From NCBI RefSeq assembly GCF_900168045.1, contig NZ_FUYY01000002.1, forward strand, positions 1-64,000: a DNA stretch of 64,000 nucleotides, written 5' to 3'. This document shows, in pieces, positions 9,325 through 17,997 of this stretch. The notes under the pieces are model-generated. The model was not told the origin of the DNA. It saw only the letters and a program-made list of their open reading frames with translations, and did not search any database. The first letter of the stretch is position 1. Each line of letters begins with the position of its first letter. The position numbers and the translations under genes are program-made. The DNA is from Salegentibacter holothuriorum. Its GTDB lineage: Bacteria; Bacteroidota; Bacteroidia; Flavobacteriales; Flavobacteriaceae.

Positions 9325-11778
9325 ATGAAGAAAAGCCTCTTCGCATTTTTTAGCATTCTTTTATTTCTTTCCTGTCAAAAATCGGAGAAAATCGAAAGTC
9401 TTATCGGTTTTATTCCAAACGATGCAGCGGTAATTATACAAACTTCTAATTTAAAGCAATTTCAACTAGATTTAAATTCACTTCCCTTTTTTGAGGAAAA
9501 CTCACTCAGTGTAATAGACAATATTCAAAAAGATCTGGGCTTTCTTAAATATACCGACAGCATTACTGAAAGCATCATCACTTTATCTATTTCAAAAGAG
9601 GCAAAATTCAGATATACCTTTATAAGTAAGCAACAACCTAATTTTGAATTAGACTCCATTCCAAATAAATCTATTGAAAATATAAAAGTTGAAGGTTTAA
9701 ATTATCAAAAATTAAGCTTAGAAGGAAATGAATTTTTTGTTTCTATAGGAAATGGACCGTTTATAATTTCAAGTTCTGAAACGCAGTTAAGGCAAATCTT
9801 AAAAAAAGAAGACCTGCTTAAAAATAAAAGTTTTACGAAAGCTTATAAAGCCATCTCCCCCAATAAAACATCCCTGATTATTAATCACGCCAAACTTAAA
9901 AGTTTTCAGCAAAATTTATTTCCAAATTTAGAACTTGAGAATGTAAAAAATTATGCCGGATGGAGTGCGGTAGATCTAGAGTTTTCTAAAAACGGGTTTT
10001 CCTTTAACGGTCTCAGTATTCCGGATAATGAAAAGAACCTTCATAAAATTCTTGCAAAAGCCGGGACAGTTTCAATAGAGTTCGCCAAAATTGTTCCGGA
10101 AAATTCAGGTGGATTTGCTGCTTTAGGCTATCAAGACTCGGAAATCTTTCTACAGAATTTAAAAGGATTTAAACAAGATTCAGTTAAAAGGCCCGAAGAC
10201 AGAATCATATTAAACACCAGGGAAGCTGGAATTATTCTGGCTGAAGAAAATTCCTTACTCGCAATAAAAACATTGATAACCACTGAAGCGACCGACTTAA
10301 TTTCTGGCTTTGCCAATTTAGAAGAGAACTATCGCGATTTTCCTATATATAAGGTAACGCAACCTGATGTTTTTAAAAACCTTTTCACTCCCTTTTTTAA
10401 TCCAAAAGCTACTAATTTCGCAGCCGCAATTGATCAACACCTCGTATTTTCCGCTAGCATACCGCAACTTCGCGACTTAATTGCCGGTTATGTAAATAAA
10501 AACACACTGGCACATCAAGCTTATTATAAGGACAGTGAAAAAAACCTGGCGGAAGAATCTTCTATACTCATAACCGGAAAAACAGCACAATTAAAAAGCA
10601 ACTTAGCTAAAGCGGTTTCTAAAGAATTTAGTGCCGAGATGGAAAATTTAAATTTCGGGAAGCATAAATTAGCGATCCTACAATTAGTAGAGGAAGACGA
10701 TTTTGCCCACATACACGGTAGTTTTGAATCGCAGAACGAGCAAAACACTTCCAATAATAAAACCGAAGAAATGCTTTCGGTAAACCTGGAAGCTGAATTA
10801 CTTAACGAGCCGGTTTTTGTGAAAAACCACCTGAATAATCAAATGGACATTGCGGTTCAGGATATAAACAACACGCTTTACCTAATCTCTAACAAAGGCA
10901 CAATTTTCTGGAAGAAAAAACTTAAAGGTCAAATCTTAGGAGAGATACAACAGGTAGATCTTTTTAAAAACGGAAAATTTCAGCTTGCTTTTGCAACTCC
11001 TTATTCCATAGAGGTTTTAGATAGAAATGGAAATACAGTAAAACCATTTCCGCTAAAGTTTAAAGATGAAATTACGCAGTCGCTATCCATATTCGATTAT
11101 GATAATAACAGGAAATATCGCTTTTTAATCACGCAGAAGAATGAAGTTTTTATGTATGATAAGAACGGAAAGAGCGTAAAAGGCTTCGATTTTAGGAAGA
11201 CTAATTCTGAAATTTTAAAAGCTCCAAAACATTTAAGAATTCAGAATAAAGATTATATCGTTTTTCCTGAAAAATCGGGCAAACTCAATATTTTGAGTCG
11301 GCAGGGAGAGCATAGGGTAAAAGTAAAAGAGAGCATAGATTTTTCTGAAAACGAATGGTATGAGTTTGAGAATGATTTTCTCTCCAGCAATGCTGAAGGG
11401 AATCTTGTAAAAGTAACGCAAAATGGATCAGTAAATATAGAGAATACGGCTTTTAGCGAAAATCACAGCATAACAGCAAGACCTAATTTATTGGTTAGTC
11501 TTTCAGAAAACATTTTAAAGATAAAAGGGAAGGAATTAAACCTTGATTACGGACTTTATACCAACCCGAAAATTTTCCTGGTAAACAACAAATACTACAT
11601 CAGTCTAACAGATTTACAAACACAAAAAGTATTTGTATTTGATAGCAATGCAGAACTTCTTCCAGGTTTCCCGGTTTATGGAACTTCAGGAATTAATTTA
11701 AACAATGCAGATATAGACCAGCGCCCCGAATTTGTGGTAAAAGGTGGCGAAAAAGAGGTTTTGATGTATAAACTTTAA
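9325..11778 (+). CDS. Large lipoprotein, DUF3352-like N-terminus and propeller-like C-terminus
   Basis: Protein of 817 residues with a signal peptide and lipobox (LLFLSC, Cys17). The opening after the Cys, IGFIPNDAAVIIQTSN, resembles DUF3352-type proteins, and this region seems to extend to about residue 470. From about residue 490 there are repeated blade-like segments (for example NTLYLISNKGTIFWKKKL and YSIEVLDRNGNTVKPFPL, FVFDSNAELLPGFPVYGTSG), suggesting a beta-propeller. It follows rnhB by 31 bases. No enzyme motif is visible and the function is unknown; a periplasmic or surface scaffold role would be a guess. The domain calls are from pattern, not from a profile search. Confidence 0.65.
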   Translation: MKKSLFAFFSILLFLSCQKSEKIESLIGFIPNDAAVIIQTSNLKQFQLDLNSLPFFEENSLSVIDNIQKDLGFLKYTDSITESIITLSISKEAKFRYTFISKQQPNFELDSIPNKSIENIKVEGLNYQKLSLEGNEFFVSIGNGPFIISSSETQLRQILKKEDLLKNKSFTKAYKAISPNKTSLIINHAKLKSFQQNLFPNLELENVKNYAGWSAVDLEFSKNGFSFNGLSIPDNEKNLHKILAKAGTVSIEFAKIVPENSGGFAALGYQDSEIFLQNLKGFKQDSVKRPEDRIILNTREAGIILAEENSLLAIKTLITTEATDLISGFANLEENYRDFPIYKVTQPDVFKNLFTPFFNPKATNFAAAIDQHLVFSASIPQLRDLIAGYVNKNTLAHQAYYKDSEKNLAEESSILITGKTAQLKSNLAKAVSKEFSAEMENLNFGKHKLAILQLVEEDDFAHIHGSFESQNEQNTSNNKTEEMLSVNLEAELLNEPVFVKNHLNNQMDIAVQDINNTLYLISNKGTIFWKKKLKGQILGEIQQVDLFKNGKFQLAFATPYSIEVLDRNGNTVKPFPLKFKDEITQSLSIFDYDNNRKYRFLITQKNEVFMYDKNGKSVKGFDFRKTNSEILKAPKHLRIQNKDYIVFPEKSGKLNILSRQGEHRVKVKESIDFSENEWYEFENDFLSSNAEGNLVKVTQNGSVNIENTAFSENHSITARPNLLVSLSENILKIKGKELNLDYGLYTNPKIFLVNNKYYISLTDLQTQKVFVFDSNAELLPGFPVYGTSGINLNNADIDQRPEFVVKGGEKEVLMYKL

Positions 11779-12069
11779 AACTATCCTTCCTCAATTATTA
11801 GCTCTATTAATGGTTTAAAAGCATTTTCCACTTTAGCGGCCTATCAAAAATTTATCGTGAAATTTGAAGTGAAAACATCGTAAAATTTTAGGCTGTTTCA
11901 GCTAAACGTATTTTGATCCAGTTATTTTTATGAAGGGCGTTCCTAAAATTTAGGTGTAGAACAAAAAAATTAGATAAAATTTCGTAAACCTAAATTTTTT
12001 TGGTTCGTTTTTTCATCAATGAAAAAAATGAACATTATGATTTATTTGGAAAGATTTAATACATAAACT

Positions 12070-12768
12070 CTACTTGAATTCTGCTTCAAACAAATCAGCA
12101 AAATGTTTTAAAACCTTCTTCTGAACTTCTGCTAAAGGAATTTCTTTTTTCCCAAGTTCTACATTTAAGGAAGTAACGGCTTTACCTTCAATTCCGCAGG
12201 GAATAATATGGTCAAAATAGCCTAAATCAGAATTTACATTCAGCGCAAAACCATGCATAGTGACCCAGCGACTGGCACGAACGCCCATTGCACAAATCTT
12301 TCTGGCAAAAGGTGTTCCCACATCAAGCCAAACTCCCGTTTCGCCTTTGCTTCGTTCTGCTTTTAGACCATAATCGGCCAGCGTAAGGATTATAGTTTCT
12401 TCCAGAAACCGGAGATATTTATGAATATCGGTAAAAAAATTATCAAGGTCAAGAATTGGATACCCCACTAATTGCCCCGGCCCATGATAGGTAATATCAC
12501 CACCGCGATTAATTTTATAATAGGTAGCTTGCTTTTTCTCTAGTTGAGTCTCAGAAATAAGCAGGTTCTTTATATCGCCACTTTTACCCAAAGTATAAAC
12601 GTGAGGGTGCTCCACCATTAAAAGGTAATTTGGTGTTATTTCATTTAAATTCTGCCTTCGGTTTTTAATTTTAAGATCAAGAATTTCTTTAAAAAGACTT
12701 TCCTGGTAATCCCAGGTCTCTTTATAATCTTTATAACCTAAGTTCTGCAAATTTATCTGCTTATTCAT
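12070..12768 (-). CDS. lipB: Octanoyltransferase (lipoyl(octanoyl) transferase)
   Basis: Transfers octanoate from acyl carrier protein to lipoyl domains, the first step of lipoate assembly on 2-oxoacid dehydrogenases and the glycine cleavage system. The 232-residue product shows RGGDITYHGPGQLVGYP (residues 88-104), the catalytic Lys157 in ARKICAMGVR, and the catalytic Cys191 in IIPCGIEGKAVTSL. Length is normal. The start codon overlaps the stop of the upstream YqaE gene by ATGA, so the pair is translationally coupled. No lipA is seen in the window. Confidence 0.95.
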   Translation of the reverse strand: MNKQINLQNLGYKDYKETWDYQESLFKEILDLKIKNRRQNLNEITPNYLLMVEHPHVYTLGKSGDIKNLLISETQLEKKQATYYKINRGGDITYHGPGQLVGYPILDLDNFFTDIHKYLRFLEETIILTLADYGLKAERSKGETGVWLDVGTPFARKICAMGVRASRWVTMHGFALNVNSDLGYFDHIIPCGIEGKAVTSLNVELGKKEIPLAEVQKKVLKHFADLFEAEFK

Positions 12769-12929
12769 ACGCTTTTTCCAGGGTTATTCAGAATAATAAG
12801 TGCCGCGATCACTCCCGGAATCCATCCCAAAATAGTAAGGATCAAAACAATTAAAATAGACCCACAACCCCTATCGTAAACCGCTAGCGGTGGAAATAAA
12901 ACAGAAAGAATAACACGCCAAACACTCAT
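12765..12929 (-). CDS. YqaE/Pmp3 family small membrane protein
   Basis: A 54-residue protein. Reading on the minus strand from the ATG at 12929 gives MSVWRVILSVLFPPLAVYDR, then a Gly-Cys-Gly turn, a second hydrophobic stretch (ILIVLILTILGWIPGVIAAL) and a short polar tail. Two membrane helices with the conserved FPPLAV and LGWIPGVIAA signatures place it in the YqaE/Pmp3 (UPF0057) family, small stress-related membrane proteins thought to affect membrane potential. It has fewer than 60 codons and so is easily missed. Its TGA overlaps the lipB ATG. A -7 box TATCTTTG lies 30 bases upstream. Confidence 0.9.
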   Translation of the reverse strand: MSVWRVILSVLFPPLAVYDRGCGSILIVLILTILGWIPGVIAALIILNNPGKSV

Positions 12930-12958
12930 TTATCTAAAGCTATTACCAATTTATACCG

Positions 12959-12966
12959 CAAAGATA
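12959..12966 (-). promoter_or_regulatory. -7 box for the yqaE-lipB pair
   Basis: TATCTTTG on the minus strand fits TANNTTTG exactly, 30 bases upstream of the yqaE-like start. No TTG is found at the right distance, so the -33 element is weak or absent. Confidence 0.45.
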
Positions 12967-13050
12967 AGATTATAAATAGAGAAAACTTATTTGATAAAGA
13001 AGTGCATTTTTATCTTCCAAATATTATCAAAAATTCAGGTTTATATCCCA

Positions 13051-13081
13051 TTGGTTGGTAGCCACATAGTCACTATATTTG
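13051..13081 (+). promoter_or_regulatory. Strong promoter ahead of lysS
   Basis: TTG (13051-13053), a 20-base spacer and the perfect -7 box TATATTTG (13074-13081), followed by CACTCGCTTTGCG. The downstream bases are nearly identical to promoter P3 at 352-381, so the same strong GC-discriminator class is used. The next gene in this direction is lysS, 250 bases on, beyond an inserted repeat. Confidence 0.65.
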
Positions 13082-13104
13082 CACTCGCTTTGCGAAAAAC
13101 AGAA

Positions 13105-13253
13105 AGACTGTCTAAAAAGTCTCATTTCGTCAAGCTGAACTTGTTTCAGACTTTATCCCGAAAACTTCGGGATTCTAACACGTTTTTGACTATCAAGAAC
13201 TTAGATTCTGAAATAAATTCAGAATGACGCTTTAAAAACTTTACAGACAGCCT
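13105..13253. mobile_element. MITE-like element, family A, copy 1
   Basis: A 149-base element with imperfect 17-base inverted ends (left AGACTGTCTAAAAAGTC; the right end read inverted matches at 13 of 17). Inside are two hairpins: ATCCCGAA/TTCGGGAT near 13155-13173 and ATTCTGAA/TTCAGAAT near 13205-13225. It has no coding capacity. A relative with the same GAAATAAATTCAG-type hairpin occurs at 22004-22128, and a piece of the CCCGAA hairpin at 58617-58653. It separates the promoter at 13051 from lysS. With the 5' flank and the short repeat at 13276 it accounts for the 404-base gap 12930-13333. Confidence 0.7.
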
Positions 13254-13275
13254 CATAAATTAGAAAATAATATAA

Positions 13276-13317
13276 TTCCGAGCGAAACTTGGGAAAATTA
13301 AACCCGAAATAAGGGAT
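13276..13317 (+). repeat. Short palindromic element, family C, copy 1
   Basis: Sequence of the form TTCCGAGCGAAACTTGGGAAAA followed by AAACCCGAAATAAGGGAT, ending 16 bases before the lysS start. It closely parallels the element at 48124-48168 ahead of the NlpC/P60 gene (TTCGAG...CCTCGGAAAA then AAACCCTCAATGAGGGAT). It forms a small hairpin in the leader of the lysS transcript. Confidence 0.45.
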
Positions 13318-13333
13318 ACATCAAATTACGAGT

Positions 13334-15025
13334 ATGCAATTATCTGAACAGGAAATAGTAAGAAGAGAGAAGCTTTCTGCATTAAGAAAAGCAGGTATTA
13401 ACCCGTATCCGGCAGATTTGTTCCCGGTTAAAGACACCAGTAAAGGTATTAAGGAAGACTTTGAAGAGGGAAAGAAAGTGGTGATGGCCGGGAGATTAAT
13501 GTCTCGCCGTATCCAGGGAAAGGCCTCTTTTGCCGAAATACAGGATTCTAAAGGAAAGCTACAGGTTTATTTTAACCGTGATGAAATTTGTACCGGTGAA
13601 GATAAAAGCAAGTATAATGATGTTTATAAAAAATTGCTGGATATTGGTGATTTTATTGGGATTGAAGGGGAGCTTTTCAAAACCCAGGTTGGGGAAATGA
13701 CGGTGATGGTAAAAGATTTCACTTTACTTAGCAAATCGCTTCGCCCGCTGCCACTTCCGAAAACCGATAAAGAAGGAAATACTTATGATGGCTTCACAGA
13801 TCCGGAACATCGTTACCGCCAGCGATATGCCGATTTAGCTGTAAATCCAAAGGTGAAAGAGATCTTCGTAAAGCGTACAAAGTTGTTCAACGCCATGCGA
13901 AATTTCTTTAATGAAAGAGAGTATTTTGAGGTAGAAACGCCAATTTTACAATCTATTCCCGGGGGTGCCGCAGCAAGACCGTTTGTGACACACCATAACG
14001 CATTGGATATACCGCTTTATTTAAGAATTGCCAATGAATTATATCTAAAAAGATTGATTGTAGGTGGATTTGACGGGGTATATGAATTCTCAAAGAACTT
14101 CAGAAATGAAGGAATGGACAGAACTCATAATCCGGAATTTACCGCGATGGAAATCTACGTGGCCTACAAAGACTACAACTGGATGATGGATTTCACCGAA
14201 AAACTGCTGGAACATTGTGCTCTTGAGGTAAACAAGACTACCGAAGCTGTTTTTGGAGAAAATAAGATCAACTTTAAAGCGCCTTATAAGCGCGTAACTA
14301 TGACCGACTCTATCAAGGAATTTACAGGATTTGATATTACCGGTAAATCTGAAGCTGAAATTAGAAAAGCAGCTGAAGATATGGGAATTGAAGTTGACGA
14401 AACTATGGGGAAAGGAAAGCTCATTGACGAGATTTTTGGTGAAAAATGCGAAGGAAATTATATTCAACCAACTTTCATAACCGATTACCCAAAGGAAATG
14501 AGTCCGCTTTGTAAAGAGCACCGTGAAAACCCTGAATTAACTGAGCGTTTTGAACTAATGGTTTGTGGTAAAGAAATTGCAAACGCATATTCTGAATTAA
14601 ATGATCCTATAGATCAGCGCGAGCGCTTTGAAGAGCAGTTAAAACTAGCCAAAAAGGGTGACGATGAGGCTACTGAATTTATAGACCAGGATTTCTTAAG
14701 AGCCCTGGAATATGGAATGCCACCAACATCTGGATTAGGCATAGGAATGGACCGTTTAATTATGTTCCTAACCAATAATCAATCTATCCAGGAAGTGCTA
14801 TTCTTCCCTCAAATGAAACCGGAGAAAAAAGCGGTGGAGTTAAGTGAGGACGAAAAAGCTGTTTTCCAGTTATTAAAAGATGATTTAATTCAGGAGCTGG
14901 AAACTATAAAAACCAAGTCTGGTTTAAGTAATAAGAAGTGGGACAAAACCCTGAAATCACTGAGAAAACATAAAATGATAGATGTTTTTAAAGATGATGA
15001 AACAATGAAAATCAAAGCGGTTTAA
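13334..15025 (+). CDS. lysS: Lysine--tRNA ligase, class II
   Basis: Charges tRNA-Lys with lysine. The 563-residue product has an N-terminal OB-fold anticodon-binding domain (about 45-150; [14 protein letters not shown]), class II motif 2 ([14 protein letters not shown], about residue 256) and motif 3 (GLGIGMDRL, about 468). It is some 55 residues longer than the Escherichia coli enzyme because of a C-terminal helical extension after residue 500 ([11 protein letters not shown]...[12 protein letters not shown]), which is usual in Bacteroidota. It stands alone as a transcription unit, with a strong promoter 250 bases upstream and a terminator after it. Confidence 0.97.
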   Translation: MQLSEQEIVRREKLSALRKAGINPYPADLFPVKDTSKGIKEDFEEGKKVVMAGRLMSRRIQGKASFAEIQDSKGKLQVYFNRDEICTGEDKSKYNDVYKKLLDIGDFIGIEGELFKTQVGEMTVMVKDFTLLSKSLRPLPLPKTDKEGNTYDGFTDPEHRYRQRYADLAVNPKVKEIFVKRTKLFNAMRNFFNEREYFEVETPILQSIPGGAAARPFVTHHNALDIPLYLRIANELYLKRLIVGGFDGVYEFSKNFRNEGMDRTHNPEFTAMEIYVAYKDYNWMMDFTEKLLEHCALEVNKTTEAVFGENKINFKAPYKRVTMTDSIKEFTGFDITGKSEAEIRKAAEDMGIEVDETMGKGKLIDEIFGEKCEGNYIQPTFITDYPKEMSPLCKEHRENPELTERFELMVCGKEIANAYSELNDPIDQRERFEEQLKLAKKGDDEATEFIDQDFLRALEYGMPPTSGLGIGMDRLIMFLTNNQSIQEVLFFPQMKPEKKAVELSEDEKAVFQLLKDDLIQELETIKTKSGLSNKKWDKTLKSLRKHKMIDVFKDDETMKIKAV

Positions 15026-15116
15026 AGTTTAAAAAAGCTATATCCTTTAGCTAAACAATAGTTAAATTATTATTTTTCAACTTTAGTTTTAAACCTTTTT
15101 AATATAAATTAGTCAA

Positions 15117-15148
15117 AAGATCACCAAATGGTGGTCTTTTTTCGTTTT
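15117..15148 (+). terminator. Terminator of lysS
   Basis: Hairpin GATCACC-aaat-GGTGGTC followed by TTTTTTCGTTTTT, 92 bases after the lysS stop. Confidence 0.8.
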
Positions 15149-15211
15149 TGTAGCTTTCGCTTCAGAAAATATATCACTTCTAATTAATCACACAAACCAA
15201 AATTTCACTTT

Positions 15212-17698
15212 ATGACCAAACGATTTACGAATAAGCTATTTTTAGTAGCCTTATCGATTTCGGTTTCCAGTTGTGCAGTGTTTCAGCCTAAATCTTCGGC
15301 TGATGCCTCCAAAAAAGAAGCCTCAAAAAAAAATGGCGACCTGGAACCTTACGCCAAAGTAATTACTAAAGATGCTAAAAGCGACCAAGGTTTATTCACT
15401 GTTCACCGGGTAGACGACAAATATTTTTATGAAATCCCAGATAGCCTTTTCAATCGGGAGATGCTTACCGTAACAAGAATCGCAAAAACTGCCACAGGAA
15501 TTGGTTTTGGCGGCGGAAAGCAAAATACCCAGGTACACCGCTGGCAGAAAAAAGACGGTCACGTTCTTTTAAGAGTGGTTTCTCACCAAATATATGCTGC
15601 AGATTCTTTACCTGTTCACGAAGCGGTAGTTAACTCTAATTTTGAACCTGTTTTACAGCGTTTTCCGGTAAAAACCATAGGGAAAGATTCAGTGAATAAA
15701 ACTACCGTAATTGAAGTAACCGATCTTTACACCAAAGATGTGAAAGCACTTGGATTAAGAGATGGTTCAAGAAAACAATATAAAGTATCCCGCTTAGACG
15801 ATAGCCGTTCTTATATAGATACCATTCGTAGCTATCCTAAAAATATTGAAGTTAGGCACGTAAAAACCTATAATGCCGGCGATCCGCCTTCTAATGCAAG
15901 TACTGGCTCAATTTCTTTAGAGTTTAGTAATTCTATGATCCTGCTTCCAAAAGAACCAATGAAGCGCCGTTATTTTGACCAACGTGTAGGTTGGTTTGCC
16001 CGCGGACAAACAGATTATGGGCTTGATGCTCAAAAAAGTAAAGAAGTAAAATATCTTGACCGTTGGAGACTTGAAGTTAAAGAAGAAGACAAAGAGAAAT
16101 TTGAAAATGGCGAATTGGTAGAACCAAAAGAACCAATTGTTTATTATGTAGATCGCGCTACTCCAAAACAGTGGATTCCATATATAAAACAAGGTATTGA
16201 AGATTGGCAGGTTGCTTTTGAAGCTGCCGGATTCAAAAATGCGATTATCGCTAAAGACCCACCAAGTAAAGAAGAAGATCCAGATTGGAGCCCAGAAGAT
16301 GTTCGCTACTCGGTAGTGCGTTACCTGGCTTCACCAATTCCAAACGCCAACGGGCCTCACGTTAGTGACCCGCGTTCTGGAGAGATCTTAGAGTCTGATA
16401 TCAACTGGTATCATAATGTTATGACCCTGCTTAGAAACTGGTTCTTTGTACAAACTGCTGCTATTAACGAAGATGCTCGTAGCGTTGAATTTGAAGACGA
16501 AGTAATGGGTAGGTTAATCAGGTTTGTTTCTTCTCACGAGGTTGGGCATACATTAGGTCTTCCACATAATATGGGAAGTAGTGTTGCTTACGCGGTAGAA
16601 GATCTTCGTGACCCTGAATTCACTGCTGAATATGGAACTGCACCTTCTATCATGGATTATGCACGTTTTAATTATATCGCACAACCCGAAGACGGTGATG
16701 TGGCTTTAATGCCAGATATTGGACCTTACGATAAATATGCAATTGAGTGGGGATACCGCCCAATTCTGGATAAAACGGCTAAAGAGGAAAAAGAAATTCT
16801 TGACCAATGGATCCTTGAAAAAGCAGGTGATCCTTTATATCGCTTCGGAAGCCAGCAAAGTGGCGGAGTTATAGACCCAAGTTCTCAAACTGAAGATCTT
16901 GGTGACGATGCTGTATTGGCTAGTGAATACGGAATTAAAAACCTGAAGCGCATTATGCCTAAATTGATCGAGTGGACCGCCGAAGACGGTAAAAACTACG
17001 ATGACCTGGACGATATGTACAGTCAGGTTTTAGGTCAGTTTAACCGTTATATGGGCCACGTAACTGCGAATATTGGCGGAGTTTATGAACACTATAAAAC
17101 TTACGACCAGGAAGGAGCTGTTTATTCTCATGTTTCAAAAGAAAAGCAAAAGGAAGCGATGAATTTTTTACAAGATCAGCTTTTTGAAACCCCGGAATGG
17201 ATGATAGATCAGGAAATTTTCAATAAAATCCAGTTCGACGGCCAGGTAGAACGTATTAGAAATATGCAGGAACGCACGCTTAACAACCTACTTGATTTTG
17301 GAAGAATGGCTCGATTAATGGAGAACGAGGAAGTAAACGGTGATGAAGCTTACGGTTTAATTGATATGATGAGCGATGTGAGAATGGGAATTTGGAGTGA
17401 AGTTTATTCAGGACAAAATATAGACCGTTACCGCAGGAACCTTCAACGTGCTTATATAGAACGAATGGAATATCTAATGACTGAAGAGCAAAGCAATATT
17501 CCATCTCAATACAGAAGTTGGATAAGTAGAAGTGACGTTGATGTTGCTCAAAGTGATATTCGCCCTGTGGTAAGAGGAGAACTTAAAACACTACAAAACC
17601 GAATTAGAAGAGCAGCCAATCGCGGAGATCGTTTAACAAGATACCATCTACAGGATGCTTTGGAGAGAATTGATTTAATTTTAAACCCCATCAAATAA
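15212..17698 (+). CDS. Zinc-dependent metalloprotease lipoprotein (DUF5117/DUF4953 type)
   Basis: Predicted secreted zinc peptidase of 828 residues. A signal peptide ends in SVSSC (Cys21), so it is a lipoprotein. A Lys/Ser-rich linker leads into DUF5118/DUF5117-like beta-rich regions (about 45-310). The DUF4953-type catalytic part contains the metzincin zinc site HEVGHTLGLPH starting at His442 (His442, His446, His452, catalytic Glu443), followed by the conserved Met-containing stretch APSIMDYARFNY. Both the length and the domain order fit this Bacteroidota family, whose physiological substrates are not known. It is monocistronic, with a terminator just after it. Confidence 0.9.
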   Translation: MTKRFTNKLFLVALSISVSSCAVFQPKSSADASKKEASKKNGDLEPYAKVITKDAKSDQGLFTVHRVDDKYFYEIPDSLFNREMLTVTRIAKTATGIGFGGGKQNTQVHRWQKKDGHVLLRVVSHQIYAADSLPVHEAVVNSNFEPVLQRFPVKTIGKDSVNKTTVIEVTDLYTKDVKALGLRDGSRKQYKVSRLDDSRSYIDTIRSYPKNIEVRHVKTYNAGDPPSNASTGSISLEFSNSMILLPKEPMKRRYFDQRVGWFARGQTDYGLDAQKSKEVKYLDRWRLEVKEEDKEKFENGELVEPKEPIVYYVDRATPKQWIPYIKQGIEDWQVAFEAAGFKNAIIAKDPPSKEEDPDWSPEDVRYSVVRYLASPIPNANGPHVSDPRSGEILESDINWYHNVMTLLRNWFFVQTAAINEDARSVEFEDEVMGRLIRFVSSHEVGHTLGLPHNMGSSVAYAVEDLRDPEFTAEYGTAPSIMDYARFNYIAQPEDGDVALMPDIGPYDKYAIEWGYRPILDKTAKEEKEILDQWILEKAGDPLYRFGSQQSGGVIDPSSQTEDLGDDAVLASEYGIKNLKRIMPKLIEWTAEDGKNYDDLDDMYSQVLGQFNRYMGHVTANIGGVYEHYKTYDQEGAVYSHVSKEKQKEAMNFLQDQLFETPEWMIDQEIFNKIQFDGQVERIRNMQERTLNNLLDFGRMARLMENEEVNGDEAYGLIDMMSDVRMGIWSEVYSGQNIDRYRRNLQRAYIERMEYLMTEEQSNIPSQYRSWISRSDVDVAQSDIRPVVRGELKTLQNRIRRAANRGDRLTRYHLQDALERIDLILNPIK

Positions 17699-17728
17699 TT
17701 CTAAGATTTTTTGATTTGTTAGTTTTTG

Positions 17729-17759
17729 AAACCACCGTCCCTACACGGTGGTTTTTTTA
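17729..17759 (+). terminator. Terminator of the metalloprotease gene
   Basis: Stem ACCACCG / CGGTGGT with an 8-base loop, followed by TTTTTTT, 30 bases after the stop. Confidence 0.85.
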
Positions 17760-17908
17760 TACACTCTATTAAACCTTTTTAAAGTTTGGAAGTCTAAATA
17801 CAAAAGCACCAAATTGCTATGAAAAAGATTTTTTAGTAATTAAATATGCTAAAAATCGAACAGGAGCTTTTTTTGGTTAAATAGTTGAGTTTGTTTGAAT
17901 TTTAAAAT

Positions 17909-17997
17909 GAGAGCAGTATTAAGAGAACCGAAAATCTGAATTTTACATCTTATCTAAGTCAGATAAAATTTATATTCTTGTCTGCTCTCTTTTTTTT
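17909..17997 (+). other. Structured segment, possible small RNA or terminator
   Basis: An 8-base pair arm GAGAGCAG (17909-17916) with CTGCTCTC (17982-17989) encloses an inner hairpin TTATCT-aagtc-AGATAA (17950-17966), and the outer arm is followed on the plus strand by a run of T. The shape fits a short independent transcript ending in an intrinsic terminator, or a read-through stop. No matching promoter was found, so it is only a candidate. Confidence 0.25.

Noticed and set aside
12991-13227. 78-codon plus-strand frame before lysS
   Set aside because: It overlaps the promoter at 13051 and the inverted-end repeat; not protein-like.
13105-13253. CRISPR-like repeats
   Set aside because: The hairpins are single copies within an element with inverted ends; there is no regular repeat-spacer array anywhere in the window.
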